Assembly (NCBI GenBank): GCA_008477525.1
Contig: SPDT01000004.1
Coordinates: 1,302,001 to 1,366,000, forward strand
DNA from: Hypomyces perniciosus
Taxonomy: Eukaryota > Ascomycota > Sordariomycetes > Hypocreales > Hypocreaceae
Direction of reading: 5' to 3'
DNA: 64,000 nucleotides
Part shown: positions 1 through 9,894 of the stretch, one piece after another
Numbering within the stretch: the first letter of the stretch is position 1
How the letters are laid out: each line of letters starts with the position of its first letter
The notes under the pieces: model-generated
What the model saw: only the letters and a program-made list of their open reading frames with translations
The model's database searches: none
What the model was told of the DNA's origin: nothing
Translations under genes and position numbers: made by a program

Positions 1-1888
1 GATTTGGACCAGGTGAGCAGGCTAGTCAAGATCGCCATCTAGTCTCTTGTAATGTCCTGACTTGCAATTGCAGCTGCTACTGGGAAAACGTTTATCAGGT
101 TAGTCAATCGATATATTTGAACGATGGAATCGAATCCTCACAATAGTCAGCTCTGCCCTCGCATATCATATCAAATATTCAAAGGATTCAGGCAGAGTCG
201 CACTAGCTACAATCTATCTCGACAGAGATGACCAACAACGGATAGTTGCAGACTTTGGTTCACCCTTAGCCTCTATAATGAGACAACTCGTTGCTCAGCT
301 GCCTGCATCATCAGACATTCTTCTTGACATTTCAAAAGCCAATGATCCTCCAATTTTCACCTGGTTTGAACAGCTTGGTTGGTGGCGCAAAATTGGCACA
401 GCGTTTGACCAAATCTTCGTTATCCTTGATAGTCTGAATGCTTGCAGTACAGAGGCATTGAATGGTCTGCTCGCCGTCCTCATTGGACAAAACATAGAGA
501 TGTCGAGATTTCGAATCTTCGTGACCAGCCGACAAGAGTCAGAGCCGAGCGTCGGAAACTGCAAAGTTTCACTCATCAAGGTCCGTGCCAGCGATGAAGA
601 TCTCCGATCATGGATTCTCCATCAAATCAGCAATCCAGGTAGTCAGACAAGTGGTCAGACTAAGGACACATCCTACGAGGGTCAAGTTGTGGCGGAAGCC
701 ATCCATTTGCTCGACGGACGGTACGTGCAGGACAGTCAAGGCTAATAAATATTCGCTAATGGAAGCAGCTTTCTTCCCCTTCCTTGGAAACTAAAACCAG
801 CAGCTTTGTTAGAGTTTATCCGCGAATGTTCAGGGCTGGCAGCTGCCGAAAACAGAACAGCAACTCTATGCGGGAGGATGGCATCAGCCATAGAGCGATT
901 TGAAGGCGGAGATGTTGCTTTGCAGATTCTCAGCCTGCTATTTACAGCCAACGCATTTGGTTGTGTCTTGTTGGTCACAGACGCAATAGAGATCCTCTCC
1001 CACCTCGGTATACGACAAGCAAGCGGCAGACCTTACACCGAGAAAATTATTATGCAATTGCAGGACTTTGGTCTTTTTCAGTGTGGGCTTGAGAGCCGCG
1101 AGATGCGTATACAGTCCCCTATACTCGACGAGTACGGGCCACTTTTGAACGCAAGACGGATTACAAGCAGCATGATCGCGAGAGCATCAATGCGGTTCTT
1201 ATCGCAAGATGCATTCAGGAAGGGTGCTTGCCCCTCTTCTGCCGAGCTCAAGATGCGTTTCCAATCGTATCCCTTTCTTTCATATGCATCACTAACATTG
1301 TCCTGCCACCTGTTTCGATCCAATCCACGGGAGATTATCAGCGACTTCCTCAAGTTTGCGTCGGATAGCGGCTGTATAGATACTTACTTGCAAGCTGCTA
1401 GAGCATGGCCATATCATAATGTTACGTTCTATGAAGAACTTGAAGGGTCCGAAGAGCGATGGGATATATACCCTCGTGGGTTCGAACCTTTGCATCTTGC
1501 TGCTCACATCGGACCCAGTGACTACGTTATAGATGCTCTAGTCGAACAAGGTTGCAACATCTCCGCGTGCACAGACTCTGGGCAGACAGCGTTGCATATC
1601 GCAGTCGACAGCGATGCAAGTTCCGACATTGTCCTGGCCCTTTTACGCCATAAAATCGACATGTCTGTTGCGGACAAGTTTGGGGATACAGCCTTAAGTA
1701 TCGCAGTCGAGCAGGACCAGCCTAGAAATACCGAGTTGCTCATTCAGAACGGTGCCTTGCTGTACGGTCCATCTGGAAACGAACTTCTGGCCTTGGCGAA
1801 GGAAATGGAGTGTGATGAGGTCGTGAAAACGCTTGTTAAATGCGGTGTCGTATCGGAATCGGATGTCAAGGGGTTTCTTGAACAATAA
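1..1888 (+). CDS. NACHT-ankyrin (NLR-like STAND) protein, 5' end outside window
   Basis: Exons read as <1-12, 74-98, 151-720 and 769-1888; this keeps one open frame through three short GT-AG introns (61, 52 and 48 nt). The first intron splits the P-loop: joined, it reads GPAATGKT, a Walker A motif. Walker B follows as IFVILDS, then a sensor-like FRIFVTSRQE, the order seen in NACHT ATPases of fungal NLR-like proteins. A helical linker leads to about three ankyrin repeats near the C-terminus (LHLAAH, TALHIAV, TALSIAV), and the protein ends at a TAA at 1886. By family knowledge such proteins are signal-transducing NTPases, some acting in heterokaryon incompatibility; the effector domain would lie upstream and is not visible. 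The 48-nt third intron removes in-frame stops at 743-748. The ankyrin array is short for the family. A LINE sits about 100 bp downstream. Confidence 0.8.
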
Positions 1889-1994
1889 TGCGATTACCTA
1901 TCGAGCTTAGAAGGAACTATTTGCTGTTATCTAGTCTTATTATAGGCTACTTGTTGCATATGTTGGGTCGTGAGCTAGGAAGCGTGTCGCATAG

Positions 1995-2008
1995 GCAAAT
2001 CCTAGAGT
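1995..2008. repeat. Left copy of 14-bp target-site duplication of the LINE
   Basis: The 14-mer GCAAATCCTAGAGT is repeated exactly at 13367-13380. The two copies bracket the decayed LINE, which starts here with its 3' tail of TTTG units. A chance 14-base match exactly at both element edges is very unlikely. Confidence 0.85.
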
Positions 2009-2830
2009 TTGTTTGTTTGTTTGTTTTATTATTTACGTCCACTAAGTAAACTAGTTACACAAATCCCTTATAGGCAATAGGACGTCAGGAGCTGGCGGCT
2101 TATGCCGCTATTCGCTGAGTTTCAATTTACAAAGGAAAGAGGGTTAATCTAGGTAGTGTTAATCTATTTCCGCCAGGGGGGGACTATAAAGGTCCGCTTC
2201 CTCTACTAGTTTCTAGAAAGCTTTGCTTCCTGTAGGTCCGAGTAGGTAAAAGAGGGGGGTCTCTTTTAAGGGGATATCTGGAAAGAAGGGCCTAACTATT
2301 CTGCATTCCGCGAAATAGCTTTACCTCTTTAATTCGCCGCATTTACAGATAAACTCTCTATTATATCTAAAGCGTTTATAGTATTCCTGGAAGTCCCTAT
2401 ATCCTAATCTCTCTGCCAGGAGCCTATAGAGGATAGGGTATAGGAGTTTAAGCTTTAGGGGGGAGGCTAGGGCCTTAAATCCCTACTATTTATAGCCCTC
2501 TAGGGTCTTGCTGAGCTAATCCCGCTCCTTTACCTTTATAACTTCTTTTTTAATTTATCTTTTAATATATATAATTATAGCTTAATTCTATAGCGCAGCG
2601 GGGAAGGCCGCGCCTTATTTAGCCAAATAGTTAGCCTATTTATTGCCTATAATATCCTTATATCCTAAAACCTATGAAATAAAGGTTTTACAGGGCGAGA
2701 TACTCTATACTAGTTTCTGGAAGTATATATACACTCTTTATATAGACAGGGGGGGCTTATTAAGCAGCCTATTAATAACTAATAAGTTATCTAGGAAAAG
2801 GAAGGCTGTTTAAATTATATAGTCTTCCTT

Positions 2831-2893
2831 TATATATCTAGCCACTAGCTCTATAGCCTTTAAGGCAGCCTATACCTCTATATTATAGACCTT
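2831..2893 (-). pseudogene. LINE RNase H remnant
   Basis: The minus strand reads VYNIEV, a stop, then AALKAIELVARYIK. This resembles the conserved block of LINE RNase H around its second acidic residue (V-Y-x-A/I-E followed by a hydrophobic helix). It lies between the RT remnant and the 3' tail, where RNase H sits in Tad1-type elements. It is interrupted by a stop and by RIP-like decay. Confidence 0.6.
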
Positions 2894-4247
2894 TATATTA
2901 TTAAAGCGTCCAGTATCTATAGTTACTTTTACTTTATAATAGGCAACTGCTCCCTAGCCTATATTCCCTTTAATTTAAAACCTATTAAAGTAGGCTAAAA
3001 TTAAATAAAGGGGGAGGGAGTTAACTAATTCTAGGTATTTCTTTACTGCAGTTAATTTACCTATACCTTTTAGGTTAGGATTAGGGAGAATATATAAAGA
3101 CTTTTTAGCGAAAAGGGTAAATCTAATAGTTCTGCTAACTAGGGCGGCAGTACGCTAAAGTCTGGTTTATAATAATTAAGGAGGGAGTTTCTTATTAATA
3201 CATTAACTGATCAGGTAGTCCTGATCCAGTCCCGCAAATCTTGCTGCGCACCTAAGTCGGGCCTAGGCTAGGGTAACGCTAGCTATAAGGACCTTTAACT
3301 CTCTATATAGGACAGGAACGCTTATAGTCTTCCAGACTAAGAGGACTGCCTTTACTGCAGTCTTAAAGGCTTTATCTATTTTATCTACTAGGCCAGATAC
3401 TTTTATATTTACCTGCTTAATAGGGTTAGCTTGCAATTATCGTTTATGCCCTAGCCACTATACTTTTATCCTATATAGGGCAATAAAGAGGATATAGGCC
3501 TTTACAGCTTATATTATAGCCTTAAAAGGTAAGCCTTTTTAAGTTTTATTAAATAACTTAAAGAAGTTAAAGACTTTATATACTTTGCCTGCAAGCGTTT
3601 CTATATATTTTTTTAAAAAAGAGCCTTAAATTAAAATAAACCCCTAGCTATTAAATATTCTCCTTAAGCTAGACTAGTTTTCCCTTTATTATAATGCCTT
3701 CTTTATAAGTCTAGCCTCTTATATAGTAAAAGTGCAGCAGTTTAGCCTTAATATAGTTAAAAGATACTGCATTCTCTGCTCCCTACTTTAATATTTTATT
3801 AAATGCCTATTATATAAAGGTAGCTATTTCTTAAGTAAACCCCTTTATAATAAATATAGCAATATTATTAGTATATTTAAAGTAAGATTATTAGTCTTTA
3901 AGTTAAAGGATTAGGCTAAAGTATAGTATTAATATAATAAAAGAGATAAAGGACCCTTATAAGGCATTATACTTAAAGGTAAAGTTTAGTAAATTAACCC
4001 TATCTCCTTTATAGATAAAAGCAGTTCTATTACTTATAAAAGACTCTGCTTATTTTATAAACTAGACAGGCTATCCCTATTGTTTAAACTATAAAACCAG
4101 TCTATTTTTTATAATAATATTAAAGGCCTTAAAGATATTAAAAGTAAATAAAGTTATAACCTCCCCTTTATTTAAAGTAACTTTAATATTATAAATTAGG
4201 CAGGCGATTAAGTCTATAGCCGCTTTTTTAAAAAGGGCCTTAAAGTA

Positions 4248-4475
4248 TTACTTTAAAAGGATTTTATATTTAAATACTAAAAAAGATACCTTTCTAGTAC
4301 ATAGTCTCTTAAAGCCTTTTCTTATATAGGATAGCAGTAAAATAAATTTAAAAGCTTTATAGTCTATATAATTGGGTTTACTAGGCTTAAAAATAATAGT
4401 AACTTTAGTGTTTCTAAAAGGGAAAGGGTAATACTTTAACTTAAAGCAGCCTTTAAAAAGGTTTATAATTGTCAC
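4248..4475 (-). pseudogene. LINE reverse-transcriptase N-terminal remnant
   Basis: The 75-codon minus frame carries FKLKYYPFPFRNTKVTIIFK, KPSKPNYIDYKAFK and ILLLSYIRKGFKRL. These match the opening block of non-LTR reverse transcriptases (..YPxxFRxAxxVVLxKPGKPDYxxxKAYRPIxLLxxxGKxxE). The Gypsy element inserted at its upstream edge (4469/9890), so the upstream half of this RT/endonuclease frame now lies beyond 9890. Confidence 0.75.
4465..4469. repeat. 5-bp target-site duplication (ATAAT), left
   Basis: ATAAT directly precedes the 5' LTR and is repeated directly after the 3' LTR (9890-9894). Five base pairs is the usual duplication made by Ty3/Gypsy integrases. Confidence 0.9.
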
Positions 4476-4588
4476 AGGCTAGGCCATGTCTCCCGGAATC
4501 ACGACTACGCCGAATCCGGAAATACGACCAATACTAGACCGCTTACCTAATTAGGAAACCACCTCGGCCACAACCTTATACGCACAAC

Positions 4589-4595
4589 TATATAA
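4589..4595 (+). promoter_or_regulatory. Probable TATA box of the retrotransposon
   Basis: TATATAA inside the LTR, 41 bp before the predicted RNA start at 4630. It is the best TATA match in the LTR; the spacing is slightly long. Confidence 0.5.
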
Positions 4596-4629
4596 CGCAT
4601 ACATAGCTAGTATAGAGCTTCCTTCCTTC

Positions 4630-4640
4630 AGCTATAGATA
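4630..4640 (+). promoter_or_regulatory. Predicted transcript 5' end acting as self-primer
   Basis: AGCTATAGATA here is the exact reverse complement of the 11 nt directly after the 5' LTR (4696-4706). In Tf1 of fission yeast the first 11 nt of the mRNA fold onto the primer-binding site and are cut to prime reverse transcription. The same length and position are seen here; the role is inferred. Confidence 0.7.
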
Positions 4641-4695
4641 GACAATACAGAGGTGCCCTAACTGCGTGCTTTCCAGTTAGGCTACACCCGTTACA

Positions 4696-4706
4696 TATCT
4701 ATAGCT
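4696..4706 (+). other. Primer-binding site, self-primed type
   Basis: TATCTATAGCT begins at the base after the 5' LTR. It pairs perfectly over 11 nt with 4630-4640, and pairing stops at both ends. Confidence 0.7.
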
Positions 4707-4755
4707 CAGCTACTACCTAGCCAGTGAGTAACGGAACTCTCACTGCAGAAGGAAA

Positions 4756-5904
4756 ATGGCGAATTTCGGAGACCAAGCCTCCGAGGGCGACGACGTACAG
4801 TCGCGGATCGAGCAAGCTGTTCTACCTTTACAGGAACAAATAGCTGCACTGATGAGAAAGCTGGACTCCATAGCACCAGCGACTCAGGGGCTAGATAGCC
4901 AGGAAGACGAGATGTCATTCCTTCCGCAACCTGAGCAAGAACCCGCGCAGGCCGCAACCATGAAGCCTGCATCGACCTCTACGATAGAGTTTACACAAGC
5001 TCCCAGGGTCAAGAGGAAGCCACTCCCCAACCCATCTAAATTCTCGGGAAAGCGAAGGGAGTACGCCGCATGGGCGCAAGATATGCGCGAAAAGCTCGAA
5101 CTCGACAAAGAGTTCTATAACAGCAACAGAGAACGGTGGTACCTTATTAACTCCTGCTTAGACGCTACACCTAAGCAGGTAGTCGCTACCTTCTATGCGT
5201 CAGGAGGAACCAACAGGAACTACGACCCAGCGGAATTTATGCGATACCTGGACCGTACCTACAAGGATCAAGGACTCCGGAACCGAGCTGCGCAAGAGCT
5301 GCGCACTCTCAAGCAAGGAGATAAGACTTCGCTCTCATCTTTCCTTCCCCGCTTCGAACAGAAGCTCTCTGAGGCAGGCGGCGACGACTGGGCTGACCAA
5401 GCCAAGATCATCTTCCTCGAGGGAGCGTTATCTCCAGAACTACGATTCCGCTTAGCAACGGTGGACCTGCCGCTTACCTATAGCGAATGGCTTGCTAAGG
5501 TCCAGGATATCGCTAGCCGCGTCGAACGATTAGATCCAGACCGACGGAACGCGGGAGCCGCCTCGATAGGCCACTCCCGGCAGAAAAAACATAATAAGCC
5601 CCAACCACATCGCACTTCGAAGGACTATACACGAGCAGTCGACGAGGAGGGCGATACCCGGATGGGGGGCGTGAACCGCATGAAGAACCAGCGCCGACGC
5701 AGCTCCTTACCGAGCGAGGCAGACACTGCCCGGGAGGCCACATGTTACCGTTGCGGGAAGGAGGGACATATTGCCCGGTTTTGCAAGAAAGGCCACAGAG
5801 CCCGGGCGCATCAGGTCCAGATCGCCGACCGCGAGTCTGATGATAACAACCAGCATACCAACGGCGAGGAAAACAGTAACTCTAGCGACGAGTCAAAAGA
5901 TTAG
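4756..5904 (+). CDS. Gag protein of the Gypsy element
   Basis: This 382-residue protein opens with a Q/E-rich acidic N-terminus. The central capsid-like helical domain runs from about residue 90 to 240 and includes AWAQDMREKLELD and a run of Leu-rich helices. A basic linker is followed by one CCHC zinc knuckle, CYRCGKEGHIARFC, near residue 330, and then an acidic Ser/Asn tail. Gag packages the element RNA into virus-like particles. The ATG at 4756 is the first in frame after the primer-binding site. The stop at 5902-5904 lies inside the pol frame, which is open from 5886, so pol overlaps in the -1 frame. Confidence 0.93.
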   Translation: MANFGDQASEGDDVQSRIEQAVLPLQEQIAALMRKLDSIAPATQGLDSQEDEMSFLPQPEQEPAQAATMKPASTSTIEFTQAPRVKRKPLPNPSKFSGKRREYAAWAQDMREKLELDKEFYNSNRERWYLINSCLDATPKQVVATFYASGGTNRNYDPAEFMRYLDRTYKDQGLRNRAAQELRTLKQGDKTSLSSFLPRFEQKLSEAGGDDWADQAKIIFLEGALSPELRFRLATVDLPLTYSEWLAKVQDIASRVERLDPDRRNAGAASIGHSRQKKHNKPQPHRTSKDYTRAVDEEGDTRMGGVNRMKNQRRRSSLPSEADTAREATCYRCGKEGHIARFCKKGHRARAHQVQIADRESDDNNQHTNGEENSNSSDESKD

Positions 5905-8900
5905 CTCCAACGCAAAGTCGGGCGTTGGAGCCCACAAAGGAAGAACTGAAGGGATGGAAGGAGTTCAAGGAGCGAATGACCGGCGAATCAGCAACGTTAC
6001 AAGCCAGAATAGAGAATATACCTATTACAGCACTATTCGATACTGGCTGTGACCTTTATGCTGTTATAAACTCCTCCCTTGCCCGGAAGTTACACCTCCC
6101 GCAGATCAAGATCACTAAAAGGAAGATTGGGACGTTTACCGAGATCCACGAGAAGGTAGAAACCAGCCGTGTCGCTGTTATTTACCTGGATCTATGCGGC
6201 TATATTGAACGTCAATACGCCTATATAGTGGATAAACTAGATCATGACCTAATCCTCGGTAAGCCTTGGGCTGAGGCTAACCAGGTAGTATATAATGCAG
6301 CCAAGAAGGAAGTTAGCCACGGAAAAGCCGGCCTACAGCTACGATTCGCAGATGAGGAGGAGCCCGGGAATATTAAGGCCATACGAAGAGCCCGGCTTAT
6401 ACCAGCCTCGATATTGCAAGCAGAATACCGCCGCACTAAAAGGAACAGCGAAAAGGAAGCGTACTTCCTCCGAGCTATCAGCTTATCCGACATTGAAAAA
6501 GCACTCCAGCCTGAGAAACCTATAGATCCCCGGGAATATATCCCCCCCGAACTATACAAAGAGTTCTGTTCGCTATTCTCTATAAAAGAAGCTACTAAGC
6601 TTCCACCACGCCGCCCCGGAGTCGATTTGCAGATTCCCCTGAAAGCCGATGAACACGGCAAAGAACCGGAACTCCCTTGGGGCCCCCTTTACAGCATGTC
6701 ACGCGAGGAACTATTAGTGTTACGGAAGACCCTCCTCGACTTACTCGATAAGGGATTCATTCGAGCTAGCAGCTCAGCCGCCGCAGCCCCTGTCCTCTTT
6801 GTTCGGAAACCTGGAGGAGGAATTCGCTTCTGCGTAGACTACCGCGCCTTAAACGCAATAACGCAGCGAGATCGCTACCCCCTCCCCCTTTTTTCTGAAA
6901 CCCTTAACAGCTTAACGAAAGCGAAGTGGTTCACGAAGCTAGATATAGTAGCTGCGTTCCATAAAATCAGGGTCGCGAAAGGAGAAGAACACAAGACTGC
7001 ATTCCGTACACGCTATGGCCTATATGAGTGGCGGGTAGTTCCATTCGGACTTACCGGCGCACCAGCAGCGTTCCAACGGTATATCAACCAGGTACTACGC
7101 CCCTTTTTGGACGACTTCGCGTCCGCATACCTCGACGATATCCTGATCTATACCGACGGGTCACGAAAGGACCATATGAAGAAGGTCCGGCGAGTTTTAC
7201 GCGCCCTCGCTGATGCTGGGCTACACCTAGATCCTAGGAAGTGCGCGTTCGCACAGAAAGAGATTAAATACCTTGGGTTTATTATACATGCCGGCAAGGG
7301 AATTGCCTGCGACCCCGAAAAGCAGCGAGCTATTAGCGAGTGGCAGGCACCTACGACAGTAACAGGAGTCCGAAGCTTCCTTGGCTTTGCCAATTACTAC
7401 CGGATATTCATCCCCGGGTTCTCTCGGATAGCCCACCCGCTTGTGAGGCTGACCAAGAAAGGGACCCCCTTCCAGTGGAAAGGTATGGAAGAAGCAGCCT
7501 TCCAGGAGCTTAAACGCCTCTTCATCGAAGCCCCTATACTACAAGCTTGGGATCCTACAAAACGCACCTTTGTCGAAGCAGACTGTTCAGGATACGCTCT
7601 AGGAGGAGTCCTCCTGCAAGAGAACAAGAAGGGAGAACGTCACGCTATAGCTTACCACTCACAGAAGCTAAGCCCCGCCGAATACAACTATCCCATCCAC
7701 GACAAGGAAATGCTGGCAGTAATTCGCTGTCTAGAAGAGTGGAGAGCAGAGCTACGTAGCTGCGACCCCTTTACAGTCATTTCAGACCATAAGAACTTGC
7801 AGTTCTTCATGACGCGCAGGAAACTCTCTGAACGACAGACGCGCTGGGCAGAGTTCCTTTCCCAGTTCGATTTTACAATCCAATATAGGCCAGGCAGCGA
7901 GGCAGCCGCTCCCGACGCGTTAAGCCGCAGGGAACAAGACCTTCCACTCAATGAAGGCGACGAGCGCGAACTAAGCCGCTATATACAACTTATCCCAGCC
8001 GCACCAGCGATACGGAGATTCGAGGACAGCGATACTGATCTCCCCTTAATGCGCGTATTCGACGGAAACGAGGAACTACAGGACCTGTGGAACCTGACGA
8101 TTCAGAAGGACCCGGTATATCGACGGGTATACGCTGCAGTTAGGAAGGAAGAGCGCTCCCTCCCCGCAGACCTCCAACTTAAGGTACAGATATCGGAATG
8201 TACAATCGACGAGGAACAGAGATTAACGTTCCGAGACCGTATCTGGGTACCGGCTACAACCGAAGAAGAAGGCGAAACGCTGCGCACTCGCATTGTGCAA
8301 GCAGAACACGACGCCGCAGTCTCGGGCCACCCAGGTCGTGACGGAACCCTAGCTATTATTTCCCGCAGGTTTTTTTGGCCAGGAATTAGCAGTACAGTCC
8401 GACAATTCCTCCGCAACTGCAGTATATGCGGAAGAGGAAAGGTATGGAGAAGCTATAAGCGAGGACTCCTCAAACCACTACCTATTCCCCAGCGCATCCG
8501 CAGCGACCTAGCTATGGACTTCATAGTCGACCTACCACCCACAGGACCAACACAGGCACGATACCTTTGGGTTATTATCGACCGGCTTACTAAGAATATT
8601 ACCCTCGAGGTAATGGAGAGTATGGAGGCAGAAGCATGTGCAAAGAGGTTCCTCCAATGCCACTATCGGTTCCACGGGATGCCCCGGTCTATAGTCAGCG
8701 ACCGAGGATCTAATTGGACCAGCCGCTTCTGGAGAGCTTTCTGTAAACTAGCAGGAACCCAGCAACGCCTAAGCACGGCGTATCACCCACAGACTGACGG
8801 CGGACCAGAGAGGAGCAACCAAGAGATCCAAGCATACCTTAGAGCATATATAGACTACTCCCAGAGCGATTGGGGAGACCTCCTCCCGGCAGCGCAACTA

Positions 8901-9650
8901 GCTTTAAATAACCGCGAACACACGGCTATCCAAATGAGCCCCTTTTTCCTTGAGCACGGCTACCATGTGGAACCCCTCCAGCTATATACGAAAGAAAACG
9001 AAGCTATTGGATTAAAGGACCCGGAGGAGAAGGCCGCAAAAGAAATAGTTGAGAGACTAGAAGGAGTAACCGCCTTTGCCCAAGCAGCACTTGCCGCTAC
9101 GCAACAACGCTACGAGGACTCCGCGAACCAGCGGCGAGGCCCCTCTGAGAGATATGAGGTGGGAGATAAAGTCTGGCTACACCTCGGCAACTACAATACT
9201 CCCCGGCCTTCCAAGAAGCTTGATGCCCTACATCATAAGTATACAGTAACAAAGGTCATTAGCCCTCATGTAGTGGAACTGGGCGTACCAACTGGTATAT
9301 ACCCGCGATTTCACGTTGACCTGCTAAGAAGAGCGGCCGATGACCCCCTTCCGGGCCAGATTTCAGACGACCCCCAACCACCACCGATACGAGTGGATGG
9401 CGAGGATGAATGGGAAGTTGAAGAGGTCCTCTGCGCGAGGACTAAGCGGCGAGGTCGCGGCTCTTTCCGCGAAGCATTAATACAGTGGAAAGGATATATA
9501 GAGCCAACCTGGGAACCGATACACGTACTTGAAGACACAGCAGCCCTCGACGACTATATATCTAAATATGGCCCAATCGAATCTAACGACGGGCCACTTA
9601 ACAGCTATGCGCCAGCGAAGCAACGGCGCCCAAGGAGAGAGCCACCGTAA
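5886..9650 (+). CDS. Pol polyprotein: protease-RT-RNase H-integrase-chromodomain
   Basis: The open frame is about 1,254 codons, in the -1 frame relative to gag, overlapping it by 19 nt. No early ATG fits, which suggests expression as a frameshift fusion. In order: aspartic protease (LFDTGCD, about 6037); reverse transcriptase with FCVDYRALN and the catalytic YLDD (about 7129); RNase H (EADCSG, about 7574); integrase zinc finger with His-His-Cys-Cys (about 8304-8420), then the DDE core (D in MDFIVD, D in SDRGSN, E in GGPERSNQE); and a C-terminal chromodomain (QWKGY...TWEP, about 9410-9580). All catalytic residues are present and no stop interrupts the frame. Chromodomains of this class can bind methylated histone H3 and steer integration. 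Confidence 0.95.
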   Translation, partial: RRVKRLAPTQSRALEPTKEELKGWKEFKERMTGESATLQARIENIPITALFDTGCDLYAVINSSLARKLHLPQIKITKRKIGTFTEIHEKVETSRVAVIYLDLCGYIERQYAYIVDKLDHDLILGKPWAEANQVVYNAAKKEVSHGKAGLQLRFADEEEPGNIKAIRRARLIPASILQAEYRRTKRNSEKEAYFLRAISLSDIEKALQPEKPIDPREYIPPELYKEFCSLFSIKEATKLPPRRPGVDLQIPLKADEHGKEPELPWGPLYSMSREELLVLRKTLLDLLDKGFIRASSSAAAAPVLFVRKPGGGIRFCVDYRALNAITQRDRYPLPLFSETLNSLTKAKWFTKLDIVAAFHKIRVAKGEEHKTAFRTRYGLYEWRVVPFGLTGAPAAFQRYINQVLRPFLDDFASAYLDDILIYTDGSRKDHMKKVRRVLRALADAGLHLDPRKCAFAQKEIKYLGFIIHAGKGIACDPEKQRAISEWQAPTTVTGVRSFLGFANYYRIFIPGFSRIAHPLVRLTKKGTPFQWKGMEEAAFQELKRLFIEAPILQAWDPTKRTFVEADCSGYALGGVLLQENKKGERHAIAYHSQKLSPAEYNYPIHDKEMLAVIRCLEEWRAELRSCDPFTVISDHKNLQFFMTRRKLSERQTRWAEFLSQFDFTIQYRPGSEAAAPDALSRREQDLPLNEGDERELSRYIQLIPAAPAIRRFEDSDTDLPLMRVFDGNEELQDLWNLTIQKDPVYRRVYAAVRKEERSLPADLQLKVQISECTIDEEQRLTFRDRIWVPATTEEEGETLRTRIVQAEHDAAVSGHPGRDGTLAIISRRFFWPGISSTVRQFLRNCSICGRGKVWRSYKRGLLKPLPIPQRIRSDLAMDFIVDLPPTGPTQARYLWVIIDRLTKNITLEVMESMEAEACAKRFLQCHYRFHGMPRSIVSDRGSNWTSRFWRAFCKLAGTQQRLSTAYHPQTDGGPERSNQEIQAYLRAYIDYSQSDWGDLLPAAQLALNNREHTAIQMSPFFLEHGYHVEPLQLYTKENEAIGLKDPEEKAAKEIVERLEGVTAFAQAALAATQQRYEDSANQRRGPSERYEVGDKVWLHLGNYNTPRPSKKLDALHHKYTVTKVISPHVVELGVPTGIYPRFHVDLLRRAADDPLPGQISDDPQPPPIRVDGEDEWEVEEVLCARTKRRGRGSFREALIQWKGYIEPTWEPIHVLEDTAALDDYISKYGPIESNDGPLNSYAPAKQRRPRREPP

Positions 9651-9660
9651 GAAGGGGGGG
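9649..9660 (+). other. Polypurine tract
   Basis: AAGAAGGGGGGG overlaps the pol stop codon and ends three bases before the 3' LTR, the usual place for the plus-strand primer. Confidence 0.85.
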
Positions 9661-9663
9661 TAA

Positions 9664-9889
9664 TGTCACAGGCTAGGCCATGTCTCCCGGAATCACGACT
9701 ACGCCGAATCCGGAAATACGACCAATACTAGACCGCTTACCTAATTAGGAAACCACCTCGGCCACAACCTTATACGCACAACTATATAACGCATACATAG
9801 CTAGTATAGAGCTTCCTTCCTTCAGCTATAGATAGACAATACAGAGGTGCCCTAACTGCGTGCTTTCCAGTTAGGCTACACCCGTTACA
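9664..9889 (+). repeat. 3' LTR (226 bp)
   Basis: Full-length match to 4470-4695 with no difference that I could find by eye. Confidence 0.97.
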
Positions 9890-9894
9890 ATAAT
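9890..9894. repeat. 5-bp target-site duplication (ATAAT), right
   Basis: Same ATAAT as at 4465-4469. LINE sequence resumes directly after it. Confidence 0.9.

Larger units (their letters stand above)
4470..4695 (+). repeat. 5' LTR (226 bp)
   Basis: Starts TGTCACAGGC and ends CCCGTTACA; matches 9664-9889 along its full length. A TATATAA lies at 4589-4595. If the self-priming reading is right, U3 is 4470-4629 and the transcript starts at 4630. Confidence 0.97.
4470..9889 (+). mobile_element. Intact Ty3/Gypsy chromovirus LTR retrotransposon
   Basis: The element is 5420 bp. It has two 226-bp LTRs that are identical by eye (TGTCACAGG...CCGTTACA), a 5-bp duplication ATAAT, an 11-nt primer-binding site touching the 5' LTR, gag, pol and a polypurine tract touching the 3' LTR. 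The pol order protease, RT, RNase H, integrase, chromodomain places it in the chromoviruses. It shows none of the RIP decay of the LINE around it, so it arrived after that decay. Identical LTRs mean the insertion is recent. Chromodomain integrases are known to favour methylated heterochromatin, and landing in RIP-decayed DNA fits that. Confidence 0.97.

Noticed and set aside
743..748. Stop codons that appear to break the NACHT-ankyrin gene
   Set aside because: They lie inside a 48-nt intron (721-768) with good GT, branch and AG signals; splicing keeps the frame.
1480..1500. GGGTTCGAACC-like tRNA B-box
   Set aside because: No A-box or cloverleaf around it, and it lies in the ankyrin-coding exon.
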